In this document: positions 6,552-13,818 of the stretch, one piece after another
Layout: each line of letters starts with the position of its first letter
How positions within the stretch are numbered: position 1 is the first letter of the stretch
Assembly (NCBI GenBank): GCA_024998685.1
Contig: JACOEH010000048.1
Coordinates: 1-36,087, forward strand
Source of the DNA: Nitrospira sp.
Lineage (GTDB): Bacteria; Nitrospirota; Nitrospiria; Nitrospirales; Nitrospiraceae
DNA length: 36,087 nt
Direction: 5' to 3'
Made by a program: the position numbers and the translations under genes
Notes under the pieces: model-generated
Databases searched by the model: none
Seen by the model: only the letters and a program-made list of their open reading frames with translations
Told to the model about the DNA's origin: nothing

Positions 6552-7962
6552 GGATGACCGCACTTTCATAGAGTGATCCCAAGCTTTGCAGGCCGCGTCT
6601 CACCGACGATTTCGTAATGCTTGCTCCTACGCGCTTTTTTCGGAGAGGGACAATACGTTCAAGACGTAACCCATTTGTCTCTGCAATATCCGCAAGAATC
6701 CGATCCGTGGCGATGTTGAGCCCCTGGATAATAGAATTGCCGATCACGACGACTCCCGCGCCGCCTCTTCTCAGTACTCTTCGAAGGATCTGCGCGAACC
6801 GATTGCAGTCGTTAAAATATGTGGTGACGTAGTTAGCCCATCCCTCTCCACCATAGGCTCCGGCATCGGTTCGTATCTCGCGAAGTTCTGCGATGAGAGT
6901 TTTCAGACCATGGTGCTCACAAGCGAGTGAAATAGGATCGGCGTTGCGCACTGTTTGCCAGAACTTGCCGAAATTATCTTCTTCAAGACGATGCAGCTCT
7001 CTGGGTGATGTTACGAAAGAGAGCCAAAACAAATGAGGCCTCGTGTTGCGAATATAGTGGTAATTATTCATGTACGGCGGAGAGGTGATCATTAAATCCA
7101 CCGATCCACTGGGCAGTTCGCCATTGACTGCGAGAAAGTTCTTTGTGTAAATCTCCCGTCTCTCGTTGCCGATGTCCCTTTGATGGACATGTAACCACCG
7201 CACATCAGCGAGGATCTCTTCCAGTTTTTCGTTCACTATGGATGCAACATCAGCGTCCTCTAATAGAGGCTTGCCTGCTCCCGGCCGTGAGGATAGGCTT
7301 GGTTCATAACTATAGTTGGAAACTCCAACCAGCACGGCACCAAGCGCAATTCTGCCAAGGTCGGCTACCTCTCTGTGAGGGTACGTATCGAGAAGCCGAA
7401 GGATATTCAGAATTTGCGGCTCTATTCGTTCAGAAAAGAAAGGGATTCGTGAAACGAATTCGGTCGGTCGATAGCGCGTAAGGTTCGGGTGATGATCCTT
7501 CCATAGCTGAGATTCTTGGCGAATGGCCTGTATCAGCTCGGCTATTTTAGCGGGAGCAAGTTCAGTAGCAGAGAGTTTGACACGCGCTGCAAGTGATGCA
7601 TAGGGATTGATCTCGAAGCCGACGGTGTCATACCCGTGAAGAAGTGCTTCGACAAGAGTTGTGCCTACACCGGCAAACGGATCTAGGACTAGAGGGCGGC
7701 GTAGTTTGCTTTGCTTCGGGAGGAACTCTCGGAAAGCATCTTGAATGAATTGTCCACTAAACCCAGCTATCCATGGCACCCATCGATGGATCGGCACCCT
7801 ACGGTTTCCCATGAACGCCGGGTCTCGAAACATGGCTTTGGGTTTGGTTGATCGGGAAACGGTCGGCATTGCGGGCGGGAGTCTAACGCAACATTTGGTA
7901 GTCGTCAAGGAACTAATATCCAATATGTCGTTGTGCAAAACGAACTGAGCGATCAATTTCAT
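6538..7962 (-). CDS. DNA methyltransferase (N4-cytosine/N6-adenine type) of the R-M pair
   Basis: Up to 474 residues; the true start could also be an internal ATG at 7869 (MPTVSRS). SAM-binding motif I is DPFAGVGTT (94-102) with the following acidic FEINPYAS, and catalytic motif IV is TSPPY (293-297), giving the I-before-IV order. TSPPY is used by amino-methyltransferases that modify exocyclic N4-C or N6-A, not C5 of cytosine. Eco29kI itself pairs with a C5 enzyme, so this nuclease/methylase combination differs from the prototype. The region between the motifs (about 130-285) may be the target-recognition part. Its 3' end overlaps the nuclease gene by 14 bases. Role: protects host DNA from the adjacent nuclease. 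Confidence 0.9.
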   Translation of the reverse strand: MKLIAQFVLHNDILDISSLTTTKCCVRLPPAMPTVSRSTKPKAMFRDPAFMGNRRVPIHRWVPWIAGFSGQFIQDAFREFLPKQSKLRRPLVLDPFAGVGTTLVEALLHGYDTVGFEINPYASLAARVKLSATELAPAKIAELIQAIRQESQLWKDHHPNLTRYRPTEFVSRIPFFSERIEPQILNILRLLDTYPHREVADLGRIALGAVLVGVSNYSYEPSLSSRPGAGKPLLEDADVASIVNEKLEEILADVRWLHVHQRDIGNERREIYTKNFLAVNGELPSGSVDLMITSPPYMNNYHYIRNTRPHLFWLSFVTSPRELHRLEEDNFGKFWQTVRNADPISLACEHHGLKTLIAELREIRTDAGAYGGEGWANYVTTYFNDCNRFAQILRRVLRRGGAGVVVIGNSIIQGLNIATDRILADIAETNGLRLERIVPLRKKRVGASITKSSVRRGLQSLGSLYESAVILRKR

Positions 7963-7974
7963 CGGTAGCCGATG

Positions 7975-8016
7975 GTTACAACTGGTTATAACATGAAACC
8001 GCGCGCTCTACGTCAA
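7975..8016 (-). promoter_or_regulatory. Methyltransferase promoter with overlapping repeated octamer
   Basis: On the minus strand: TTGACG (8016-8011), 17-base spacer, TGTTAT (7993-7988). Two copies of a near-palindromic octamer, GTTATAAC (7985-7992) and GTTACAAC (7975-7982), overlap the -10 and start point, spaced one helical turn apart. This is where a repressor of the R-M system, possibly the methyltransferase itself, would bind. A second small palindrome (CATCGGTAGCCGATG, 7960-7974) abuts the start codon. Confidence 0.45.
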
Positions 8017-8109
8017 GATTTAATTTTTTGGCGTGTAGATAGCCGCTTATCAGGTTAGGTCGGGTATGGGCCAGGCTTTGATATCTTGACCATCATAGTC
8101 TCTATCCTC

Positions 8110-8460
8110 TCACTCTCTGACACTTTCGCCGTCGTTCGTCGAACGACGGATCTCGGTACCGTGCTGTAGCGCCCATTCGTGCATCGCCGCCAGCACCGGC
8201 TCCAGCGATCGCCCGAGCGCGGTCAGCCGATACTCCACGCGGGGCGGGATCTCGCCGAAGTCTTCTCGCTCCACCAAGCCGTCGGCCTCCATCTCCTTGA
8301 GTTGCTTGGCCAGCGTCCGATGTGTGATGCCGGACAGGTCACGTTGGAGCTGATTGAACCGTCGCTTTTCTTGAAGCAGCCAAAAAATGACCATTACCTT
8401 CCAACGGCCCGAGATCACGTCGAGCGTGATCTCAGTCGGACAACCGACTTGTTTGGTCAT
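8110..8460 (-). CDS. HxlR family transcriptional regulator
   Basis: 116-residue winged-helix regulator. Conserved HxlR features in order: Cys7 (VGCPTEITL), then GRWKVMVIFWLL, RRFNQLQRDLSGITHRTLAKQL (recognition helix), LVEREDFGEIPPRVEYRLT (wing) and a C-terminal dimer helix. HxlR proteins typically sense reactive electrophiles or aldehydes, often through a conserved N-terminal Cys, and repress a divergent gene. Here the divergent neighbour is the pirin gene 124 bp away, which makes it the likely target. Confidence 0.92.
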   Translation of the reverse strand: MTKQVGCPTEITLDVISGRWKVMVIFWLLQEKRRFNQLQRDLSGITHRTLAKQLKEMEADGLVEREDFGEIPPRVEYRLTALGRSLEPVLAAMHEWALQHGTEIRRSTNDGESVRE

Positions 8461-8483
8461 GGCAGTATCCTCGGAGACCGTAC

Positions 8484-8570
8484 TTGAGAAGTGTGTGTAC
8501 CGTGCTTAGTATTTTACACAGGCGCGTCGGAGAATTCTCTTATGGCGCGCTTTCATTCAGGTGTGTAAAA
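8484..8570 (+). promoter_or_regulatory. Pirin promoter and candidate HxlR operator
   Basis: TTGAGA (8484-8489), 17-base spacer, TAGTAT (8507-8512) gives a good plus-strand promoter. A 9-base inverted pair, TTTTACACA (8512-8520) and TGTGTAAAA (8562-8570), begins at the -10 and ends just before the pirin ribosome site, 50 bp centre to centre. A further ACTTGAGAAGT dyad lies at 8482-8492, over the -35. The arrangement suits repression by the divergent HxlR protein. Confidence 0.45.
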
Positions 8571-8584
8571 CTGGAGGTATGAAC

Positions 8585-9451
8585 ATGAAGAAAATCGCAC
8601 AGGTCATGCGTGCCGATGGCGGCCACTGGGTCGGTGACGGCTTTCCCGTCCGCTCACTCTTCTTCTATGGCGGTGATGCACAGGCTATCAGCCCGTTCTT
8701 GCTTTTTGACTATGCCGGGCCTCACGTTTTTGAACCGGCGGACAGACCGCGCGGTGTCGGGCAGCATCCCCATCGCGGTTTTGAAACCGTCACCATCGTG
8801 TATGACGGTGAGGTCTCACATCGTGACTCGACTGGTGCAGGCGGCACGATCGGCCCCGGCGATGTGCAGTGGATGACGGCCGCAGGCGGCATTATTCACG
8901 AGGAGTTTCATTCCCAGGCCTTCACCAAGACCGGTGGTCCATTCCGGATGGTCCAGTTGTGGGTGAACTTGCCGGCAAGGGATAAAATGACGCCTCCGGG
9001 CTACCAGTCGATTACCAAGGCTGACATTCCGGTTGTCGATCTCGGCCAGAACTATGGTCGCGTGCGCGTCATCGCAGGTAATTTCGCAGGCACGAGCGGC
9101 CCGGCGCGCACATTCAGCCCGGTGAATGTCTGGGATGTGCGGCTCCACCGTGACGCCGACGTCACCTTTGACCTGCCTGAAGGCCATACCGCGATGCTTG
9201 CGGCGCTGTCCGGCAAAGTGACGGTCAATGGCAGCGAACAGGCAGAGGAGGCGGAGGTCATCCGCTTCGAGCGCGCCGGCTCGCAGGTCAAAATTCATGC
9301 TGATCGCGACAGTATATTCCTGGTCCTGACGGGTGAACCGATCAAAGAGCCGGTTGTCGGCCAAGGTCCCTTCGTCATGAACAGCGAGTCGGAAATCCGC
9401 CAGGCCATCGACGATTTTAATCGCGGCCGTTTTGGACAGGTCGCCCATTGA
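8585..9451 (+). CDS. Pirin family protein (YhhW-like)
   Basis: 288-residue bicupin of the pirin family. The start is the ATG at 8585, 7 bases after GGAGG; an ATG at 8579 is too close to that site. Metal-binding cupin motif in the N-terminal half: GQHPHRGFETVTIVYDGEVSHRD, then MTAAGGIIHEEFHS, supplying the usual His, His, His, Glu ligands. The C-terminal cupin includes VNVWDVRLHRDADVTFDLPEGHTA. E. coli YhhW has quercetin 2,3-dioxygenase activity; the natural substrate is generally unknown. Divergent from an HxlR regulator, so probably induced by an electrophile or redox signal. Confidence 0.93.
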   Translation: MKKIAQVMRADGGHWVGDGFPVRSLFFYGGDAQAISPFLLFDYAGPHVFEPADRPRGVGQHPHRGFETVTIVYDGEVSHRDSTGAGGTIGPGDVQWMTAAGGIIHEEFHSQAFTKTGGPFRMVQLWVNLPARDKMTPPGYQSITKADIPVVDLGQNYGRVRVIAGNFAGTSGPARTFSPVNVWDVRLHRDADVTFDLPEGHTAMLAALSGKVTVNGSEQAEEAEVIRFERAGSQVKIHADRDSIFLVLTGEPIKEPVVGQGPFVMNSESEIRQAIDDFNRGRFGQVAH

Positions 9452-9520
9452 GTGGTGCCGCGTCGCCGAAGACGGCGGCGCGGCGGTTCGGTCAAGTCAT
9501 CCACTGATAAGACATCTTCT

Positions 9521-10084
9521 ATGGCCGCTCAGAGCGAAAAAGACAAAATGCTGGCAGGGGAACTTTACCGGTCGGCGGATAAGGAGCTGGTGGCGGACCG
9601 CCGCCACGTGCAAACAAGACTAGCCCGATACAATGCACTCTCAGACGGCGATCCAAATCTCCTCATTTCTCTATTGCGCGAGTTCATGGGGGCGGTCGGC
9701 GACGGAACGACCATCATGCCGCGCTTCACATGTGATTACGGCTACAATATTCGTCTCGGGCGCAATGTCTTCATCAATTATCACTGCGTCTTTCTCGATT
9801 GCGCGTCGATCGAGATCGGACAGGACGTGCAGATCGGTCCCGCGGTCCAGCTTTATACAGCGCAACATCCGCTCGATCCAGTTGTTCGTCGATCCGGCCT
9901 GGAGTCTGCGAAGCCGATTCGGATCGGCAACGACGTTTGGATCGGCGGGGGAGCCGTGGTGCTGCCCGGGGTCACTATTGGGGCTCGTAGCGTGGTGGGA
10001 GCGGGAGCGGTGGTTGTGCGTGACGTGCCGCCGGACACCGTCGTGGTCGGCAATCCGGCTCGTGTGGTGCGAACGCTGCCCTAA
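9521..10084 (+). CDS. Maltose/galactoside O-acetyltransferase family protein
   Basis: 187 residues from ATG at 9521; the frame extends back to 9452 but that stretch is arginine-rich low-complexity sequence without a ribosome site. Family features: the Maa N-terminal helix (DKMLAGELYRSADKEL) and a left-handed beta-helix of hexapeptide repeats (NIRLGRNVFIN, IEIGQDVQIGP, IRIGNDVWIGGGAVVLPGVTIG, VVGAGAVV). The catalytic His is visible in YTAQHPLD. It transfers acetyl from acetyl-CoA to a sugar hydroxyl; the acceptor is unknown. It lies 69 bases after pirin on the same strand and may be co-transcribed. Confidence 0.9.
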   Translation: MAAQSEKDKMLAGELYRSADKELVADRRHVQTRLARYNALSDGDPNLLISLLREFMGAVGDGTTIMPRFTCDYGYNIRLGRNVFINYHCVFLDCASIEIGQDVQIGPAVQLYTAQHPLDPVVRRSGLESAKPIRIGNDVWIGGGAVVLPGVTIGARSVVGAGAVVVRDVPPDTVVVGNPARVVRTLP

Positions 10085-10293
10085 ATATCCGGGTCAGTAC
10101 GGGAAAACGCCGCCCCGGCTGTCAACGATAATACCCCATTCCGTCCCGCTGTGACGACGACTCTGCGTCGTGCCTGAGGAAGGCAGGGTACAGTCTCAGT
10201 AAGGTCCAGAGGGGGCGGATCGAGAGGAGGAGGCGCGATCGCCTGAACCATAAAACCAGGTGCACACAGGCGTGTGCAATGGAAGGGTGATCC

Positions 10294-11214
10294 ATGGGAG
10301 ATGAACAGTCCTTGATCCAGCGAATCCTCTTCGCGACCGACTTTTCCTCGTGCGCACATCATGCCGAAGAATATGTGGCGTTTCTCGCCAAGGCCTATGA
10401 GGCCGGAGTGACGATCCTGCACGTGCCGGAAATCTACGAGGGCGCATATGTCACAACCGTCCAGGATCCGAGCGAGACACACGAGCGATTGGATGATGTC
10501 GTTCGACGGTTGGGGCAACCGGCGGGTCGCGTGAAGTATCAGCAGCGGACCGGTATTCCGGATACAATCATTTGCGAAACGGCCGAGGAGGCCCGTGCAG
10601 ATCTGATTGTGCTGGGCACTCATGGAAGAACCGGACTTCAACATGTTCTTCTGGGCAGTACGACGGAACGAGTCCTGACCATGGCTCCCTGTCCCGTGTT
10701 GGCGATCAGAAAACTTGGGGAGGTGGAGGGGCACGGTGCACCGAAACCGATTCATTTCAAGCAGATCGCCGTCCCGATTGATTTCTCCGACTGTTCGCTG
10801 GATGCCTTGAAATATGGCGTTCAGATTGCCAAGGACTTTGGCGCGTTCCTGACGCTCCTGCATAGCTTGGAGCCGCTCTCCTACGGAAGCGATTTGACGT
10901 TCGGACACACAGCGGAACAGAACCGGCAACAGAGTGCCACCCGGCTCAAGCTCGTGGCGGACGAGGTGCAGTCGCAGGGGGTCTCGGTGCGTGCGATGAT
11001 TCGTGGCGGCCTGCCGGCCGATTCCATTCTTGACTTTATTGACGACTCCGACTGCGACCTCGTCGTCATGGGAACACACGGCCGCCGCGGGCTCTCCCAT
11101 CTCGTGAAGGGCAGCGTGGCTGAAGCCGTGTTGCGCCGGGCGTCCTGTCCAGTCCTTGCCGCAAAGCATTTCACGCTGTCTCGGAGCGGCAGGCTTTCGG
11201 TTGCGGCGTCGTAG
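10294..11214 (+). CDS. Tandem-domain universal stress protein
   Basis: 306 residues with two UspA domains, about 8-140 and 153-290. Each carries the ATP-binding signature GxxGxxG(9)G(S/T): GTHGRTGLQHVLLGST and GTHGRRGLSHLVKGSV, after ILFATDFS and IAVPIDFS strands. Both domains therefore look able to bind ATP. A GGAAGGG site lies 7 bases before the ATG. UspE-type tandem proteins are cytoplasmic and act in stress survival. The 209 bp upstream of it contains no gene; a long antisense frame opposite it is a shadow. Confidence 0.93.
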   Translation: MGDEQSLIQRILFATDFSSCAHHAEEYVAFLAKAYEAGVTILHVPEIYEGAYVTTVQDPSETHERLDDVVRRLGQPAGRVKYQQRTGIPDTIICETAEEARADLIVLGTHGRTGLQHVLLGSTTERVLTMAPCPVLAIRKLGEVEGHGAPKPIHFKQIAVPIDFSDCSLDALKYGVQIAKDFGAFLTLLHSLEPLSYGSDLTFGHTAEQNRQQSATRLKLVADEVQSQGVSVRAMIRGGLPADSILDFIDDSDCDLVVMGTHGRRGLSHLVKGSVAEAVLRRASCPVLAAKHFTLSRSGRLSVAAS

Positions 11215-11335
11215 AGCGTGAGGTGTTTGGTATTAGAAGAGCCACGCCACTACGAAGGGGCTTTCCTGTGTCATCGGTTACGATAAGGCGAGGAAGAACC
11301 ACCGGCTCAAGCGAAGCTCGGTATGGAGGAAGATG

Positions 11336-12343
11336 CTAGTCGGGTCGCTGGCTCATCCGTGGCCCCTCGACAGGTGTCAACTCAATATCTGCAATCACGC
11401 CGCGATGGTCGGACGGCCACAACGCGGCGCCGCTCGGAAGACGACCGGGGCGGTCAAATGCCAGGCGGCTTGAACGCACGATCGGACGCCTCTTGTTCCT
11501 TCCATCCAACAAGAAAATAAAATCAACCCGTCGATCGGCAGTGGACCGTTCGACATGGATGTCCTGCCAAACAGTTCCTCCGGATACTCCTGGATTGGCG
11601 ACCCGGAAGACATCGGTGAATCCAGGTTCCTTCTGCCACCCGGTGAGGACCGAAGATTGCTCACCGGTATTCAAGTCGCCCATCAAAAAGGCTTGTCCTG
11701 TTCCTCGATGAGCTTGGAACACTTCCCCGACTCGCTGGAGTTGGCATTCGTCGCCTTTCGAGGTATGGGCGGAAAAGACCTGGACCGGCCCGTCGGGTAT
11801 GTCGATCTCGACACGAAGCAGAATGCGAGGATCGAGCCGATATCGGCAGCGAGGCAGGTCGTAGACTTCCGAGGCGATGATCGGGTACCGGCTTAAGATG
11901 GCCGGCCCCTCTTTGAACCCCAAGACCCAGATGATCAGCCGATCCAAGAGGTCGATGCCGAAGATACGCTCGGTCGCGGAGGTGAACACCATATGATAGC
12001 CGAGCGCATCGGCAATCCGCTGGGGCACGTTGCCGTGTGTCCGACTGACGGAAGCTTCTTGAAGGGCTATGACATCAGGCTGTAAACGCCGTAATTCTTG
12101 AATGGTCATGTCGAGCCGTTCTTCAAGATGGGTGCCGTTCTCGAAGACCCCCGACCATGGGCCATCGTGCAGCAGGTTGTAGGTCAGAATACGGAGTTGG
12201 GATGGCCGGTTTTGAGCTGCGGTTGCGGCCGGCTCATTCGTCAGGCTGGTCAGCAGAAAACAAACAAGCGACAAGGGCATGAGAATCCATCGGATTGTGG
12301 GTAAGGCGGAACGCGTATAGCTGCTGACGGGTGCGTGTTTCAT
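11336..12343 (-). CDS. Exported endonuclease/exonuclease/phosphatase (EEP) family protein
   Basis: 335 residues from ATG at 12343, with GAGG 7 bases upstream. The N-terminal hydrophobic segment (WILMPLSLVCFLLTSLT) is a signal peptide or anchor. EEP-fold catalytic landmarks in order: LTYNLLHDG (Asn), VIALQEAS (metal-binding Glu), VFSAHTSKG (His), FLMGDLNTG (Asp/Asn) and the final SDHRGVIADI (Asp-His). All catalytic residues are present, so an Mg-dependent phosphodiesterase or phosphomonoesterase acting outside the cytoplasm is likely. Substrate (nucleic acid, lipid or inositol phosphate) cannot be told. Convergent with the stress-protein gene. Confidence 0.88.
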   Translation of the reverse strand: MKHAPVSSYTRSALPTIRWILMPLSLVCFLLTSLTNEPAATAAQNRPSQLRILTYNLLHDGPWSGVFENGTHLEERLDMTIQELRRLQPDVIALQEASVSRTHGNVPQRIADALGYHMVFTSATERIFGIDLLDRLIIWVLGFKEGPAILSRYPIIASEVYDLPRCRYRLDPRILLRVEIDIPDGPVQVFSAHTSKGDECQLQRVGEVFQAHRGTGQAFLMGDLNTGEQSSVLTGWQKEPGFTDVFRVANPGVSGGTVWQDIHVERSTADRRVDFIFLLDGRNKRRPIVRSSRLAFDRPGRLPSGAALWPSDHRGVIADIELTPVEGPRMSQRPD

Positions 12344-12391
12344 GGAGAACCTCAAATCCATTCAACCAGGGGGATCTCCGAGTAGGCAGAG

Positions 12392-12733
12392 ATGCGTGCC
12401 GTCCGATATCGTGAAGTCATGAGCCGATGGCTTTTCATTGTACTCCTAACCGCATGTGTGTCGCCTGTGCTGGCGGCGGATATTACTCCTGCGCCCGGAT
12501 CACCTCCGTCGACCATGCCACAAGATCCGTCCACCGAGAAATCAGTTCCTGATAATCCTCCAAGCACGCGAGATCCGGGAATGGTGAAACAGCCCGAGAC
12601 GGTTCCTCACCCGGATTCTGTTGTCACGCCGCCTGTTATTGATCCCAAGATGGCCATTGATCCGGAGGCAAAGACCGAAGAGGAGCGGCATCCGACGCGT
12701 CCATCTGAAGAGATGTCACCACCTCAAGAATAA
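12392..12733 (+). CDS. Small proline-rich exported protein
   Basis: 113 residues from ATG at 12392, or 104 from ATG at 12419; neither has a strong ribosome site. A signal peptide (WLFIVLLTACVSPVLAA) is followed by an unstructured, Pro/Ser/Glu-rich mature chain with scattered VxPP, DPxxx and PEE motifs and no recognisable fold. Divergent from the EEP gene. No function can be assigned; an intrinsically disordered periplasmic protein is the most that can be said. Confidence 0.6.
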   Translation: MRAVRYREVMSRWLFIVLLTACVSPVLAADITPAPGSPPSTMPQDPSTEKSVPDNPPSTRDPGMVKQPETVPHPDSVVTPPVIDPKMAIDPEAKTEEERHPTRPSEEMSPPQE

Positions 12734-12893
12734 CGGCCGACGTGGCTATGTGTGAGGCATTCCTGATGCCAAGAAAGATATCGGGGAATCGAAGTCGGTC
12801 TCTCTGGATGGAAGCCTGGTGAAAGGACGCTGAAACCAGGGCTCGACCCGGTTGGGAAGATTTAATCGTGATGAAGCAGTTGGAGGTGATCTT

Positions 12894-13178
12894 ATGGACT
12901 CCTTGTCAACGTGCAGCTGCGGACGATTATACGGCTTCCTCTGTTGTGTAATGCTGATGGGATGTATGGGTTGCGTACCGAAGGAAACTCTCAACGCTCT
13001 GGCTCAGAATACGAGGGAGTCAGGAAGTACCATCCCGCGATCGCACCCTCCCTATTATGCTAATAGTGCCGGGAACATCGTCGCCCCGCCGGGAAACCCA
13101 GCTGGAAATCCAGCCGGCTCTCCTCCCATCATCAATGGCACGGAAAATTCGTCCAACGGATGGCCGGCAGGGAGATAA
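12894..13178 (+). CDS. Small putative lipoprotein with NPAG repeats
   Basis: 94 residues starting at ATG 12894, chosen for the strong GGAGGTGAT site 3-4 bases upstream; an upstream in-frame ATG lacks one. The N-terminus (GRLYGFLCCVMLMGC) is hydrophobic and Cys-rich with candidate lipobox LMGC or CMGC. The rest is disordered and has short tandem repeats (GNPAGNPAGSPP). No known domain. It follows the proline-rich gene on the same strand and resembles it in composition. Confidence 0.6.
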   Translation: MDSLSTCSCGRLYGFLCCVMLMGCMGCVPKETLNALAQNTRESGSTIPRSHPPYYANSAGNIVAPPGNPAGNPAGSPPIINGTENSSNGWPAGR

Positions 13179-13273
13179 CATTCTCTCTCGATCCAATCCA
13201 TCGGCGTGTCGCTAGGGGAGACGCTTCTTGCACGGACTTTTCACCGGGTGCTAAGATCCGACTAAGAAGGCTG

Positions 13274-13347
13274 AGGTTCAGGGTTTAAGCTGAGTTTTGG
13301 AAACAGACGGCAAAGCCGGAATGAGCGTTTATCCTTCTCCTGAACCT
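13274..13347. repeat. Inverted repeat upstream of the thioredoxin-like gene
   Basis: A perfect 9-base inverted pair, AGGTTCAGG (13274-13282) and CCTGAACCT (13339-13347), 56 bases apart, lies in the 195-bp gap before the thioredoxin-like gene. It could form a leader hairpin or be a pair of regulator sites. No T-tract follows, so it does not look like an intrinsic terminator. Confidence 0.4.
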
Positions 13348-13373
13348 TAACTTATTATTCTTGTAGTCCGACG

Positions 13374-13640
13374 ATGCCGAACATCACCTTGCTTGTGTCG
13401 CCCAGTTGTGGAGCCTGTCCGTCGGCTAAGAGCCTGTGGAAGCAGCTGAGGGTTAAATACAGCTTCTCCTATCGGGAAGTTGATATTACGACGAAAGACG
13501 GCCAGGAACTGGCCGATCGACATTCTGTCCGTGCCGTGCCTGCAACCATCATCGACGGGCGGTTGACGTTTGTCGGAGTGCCGAGTCGAGAGAGCGCGGA
13601 AAAAGCCATTCAATTGAAGATCAAACAACGAGAAGGATAG
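13374..13640 (+). CDS. Thioredoxin/glutaredoxin-like small redox protein
   Basis: 88 residues with the compact glutaredoxin-type fold: TLLVSPSCGACPSAKSLW carries the CxxC active site (Cys-Gly-Ala-Cys), followed by YREVDITTKDG, then VRAVPATIIDG with the cis-Pro, and TFVGVPS. Cytoplasmic, no signal peptide. Only 7 bases separate it from the zinc-ribbon gene, which in turn lies 15 bases before addB, so it probably heads the addBA operon. A redox role linked to the AddB iron-sulfur cluster is a guess from context only. Confidence 0.85.
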   Translation: MPNITLLVSPSCGACPSAKSLWKQLRVKYSFSYREVDITTKDGQELADRHSVRAVPATIIDGRLTFVGVPSRESAEKAIQLKIKQREG

Positions 13641-13647
13641 GAAGACC

Positions 13648-13803
13648 ATGGAAGAAGACGATATCGAGCTCCCGGATCTTCCACTTCTTGACAAGGGGCC
13701 TGCACCCGATTGCCCGATCTGCGGAGACCCCATGTCCTTCATCGACGGGGATTGGGCCTGTGTCGACTGCAATGGAGAGCTCTTGGGCCCCGAGACCGGG
13801 TAG
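13648..13803 (+). CDS. 51-residue zinc-ribbon protein
   Basis: A short gene starting ATG 13648 with GGATAGGAAG 4 bases upstream, ending TAG 13803. The sequence begins MEEDDIELPDLPLLDKG and contains two CxxC knuckles, CPIC and CVDC, 14 residues apart around DPMSFIDGDWA, then ends NGELLGPETG. The pattern is a rubredoxin- or zinc-ribbon-like knuckle pair with a very acidic N-terminal tail. It sits 7 bases after the thioredoxin-like gene and 15 bases before addB, which supports its being a real gene. No function is known to me. Confidence 0.75.
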   Translation: MEEDDIELPDLPLLDKGPAPDCPICGDPMSFIDGDWACVDCNGELLGPETG

Positions 13804-13818
13804 AGTAGAATACCCGCC

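Noticed and set aside
10085-10293. ACGACG/CGTCGT hairpin near 10155 as terminator
   Set aside because: Short stem and no T-tract.
10081-11169. 362-codon minus frame
   Set aside because: Antisense shadow of the universal stress protein, whose two UspA domains are unmistakable.
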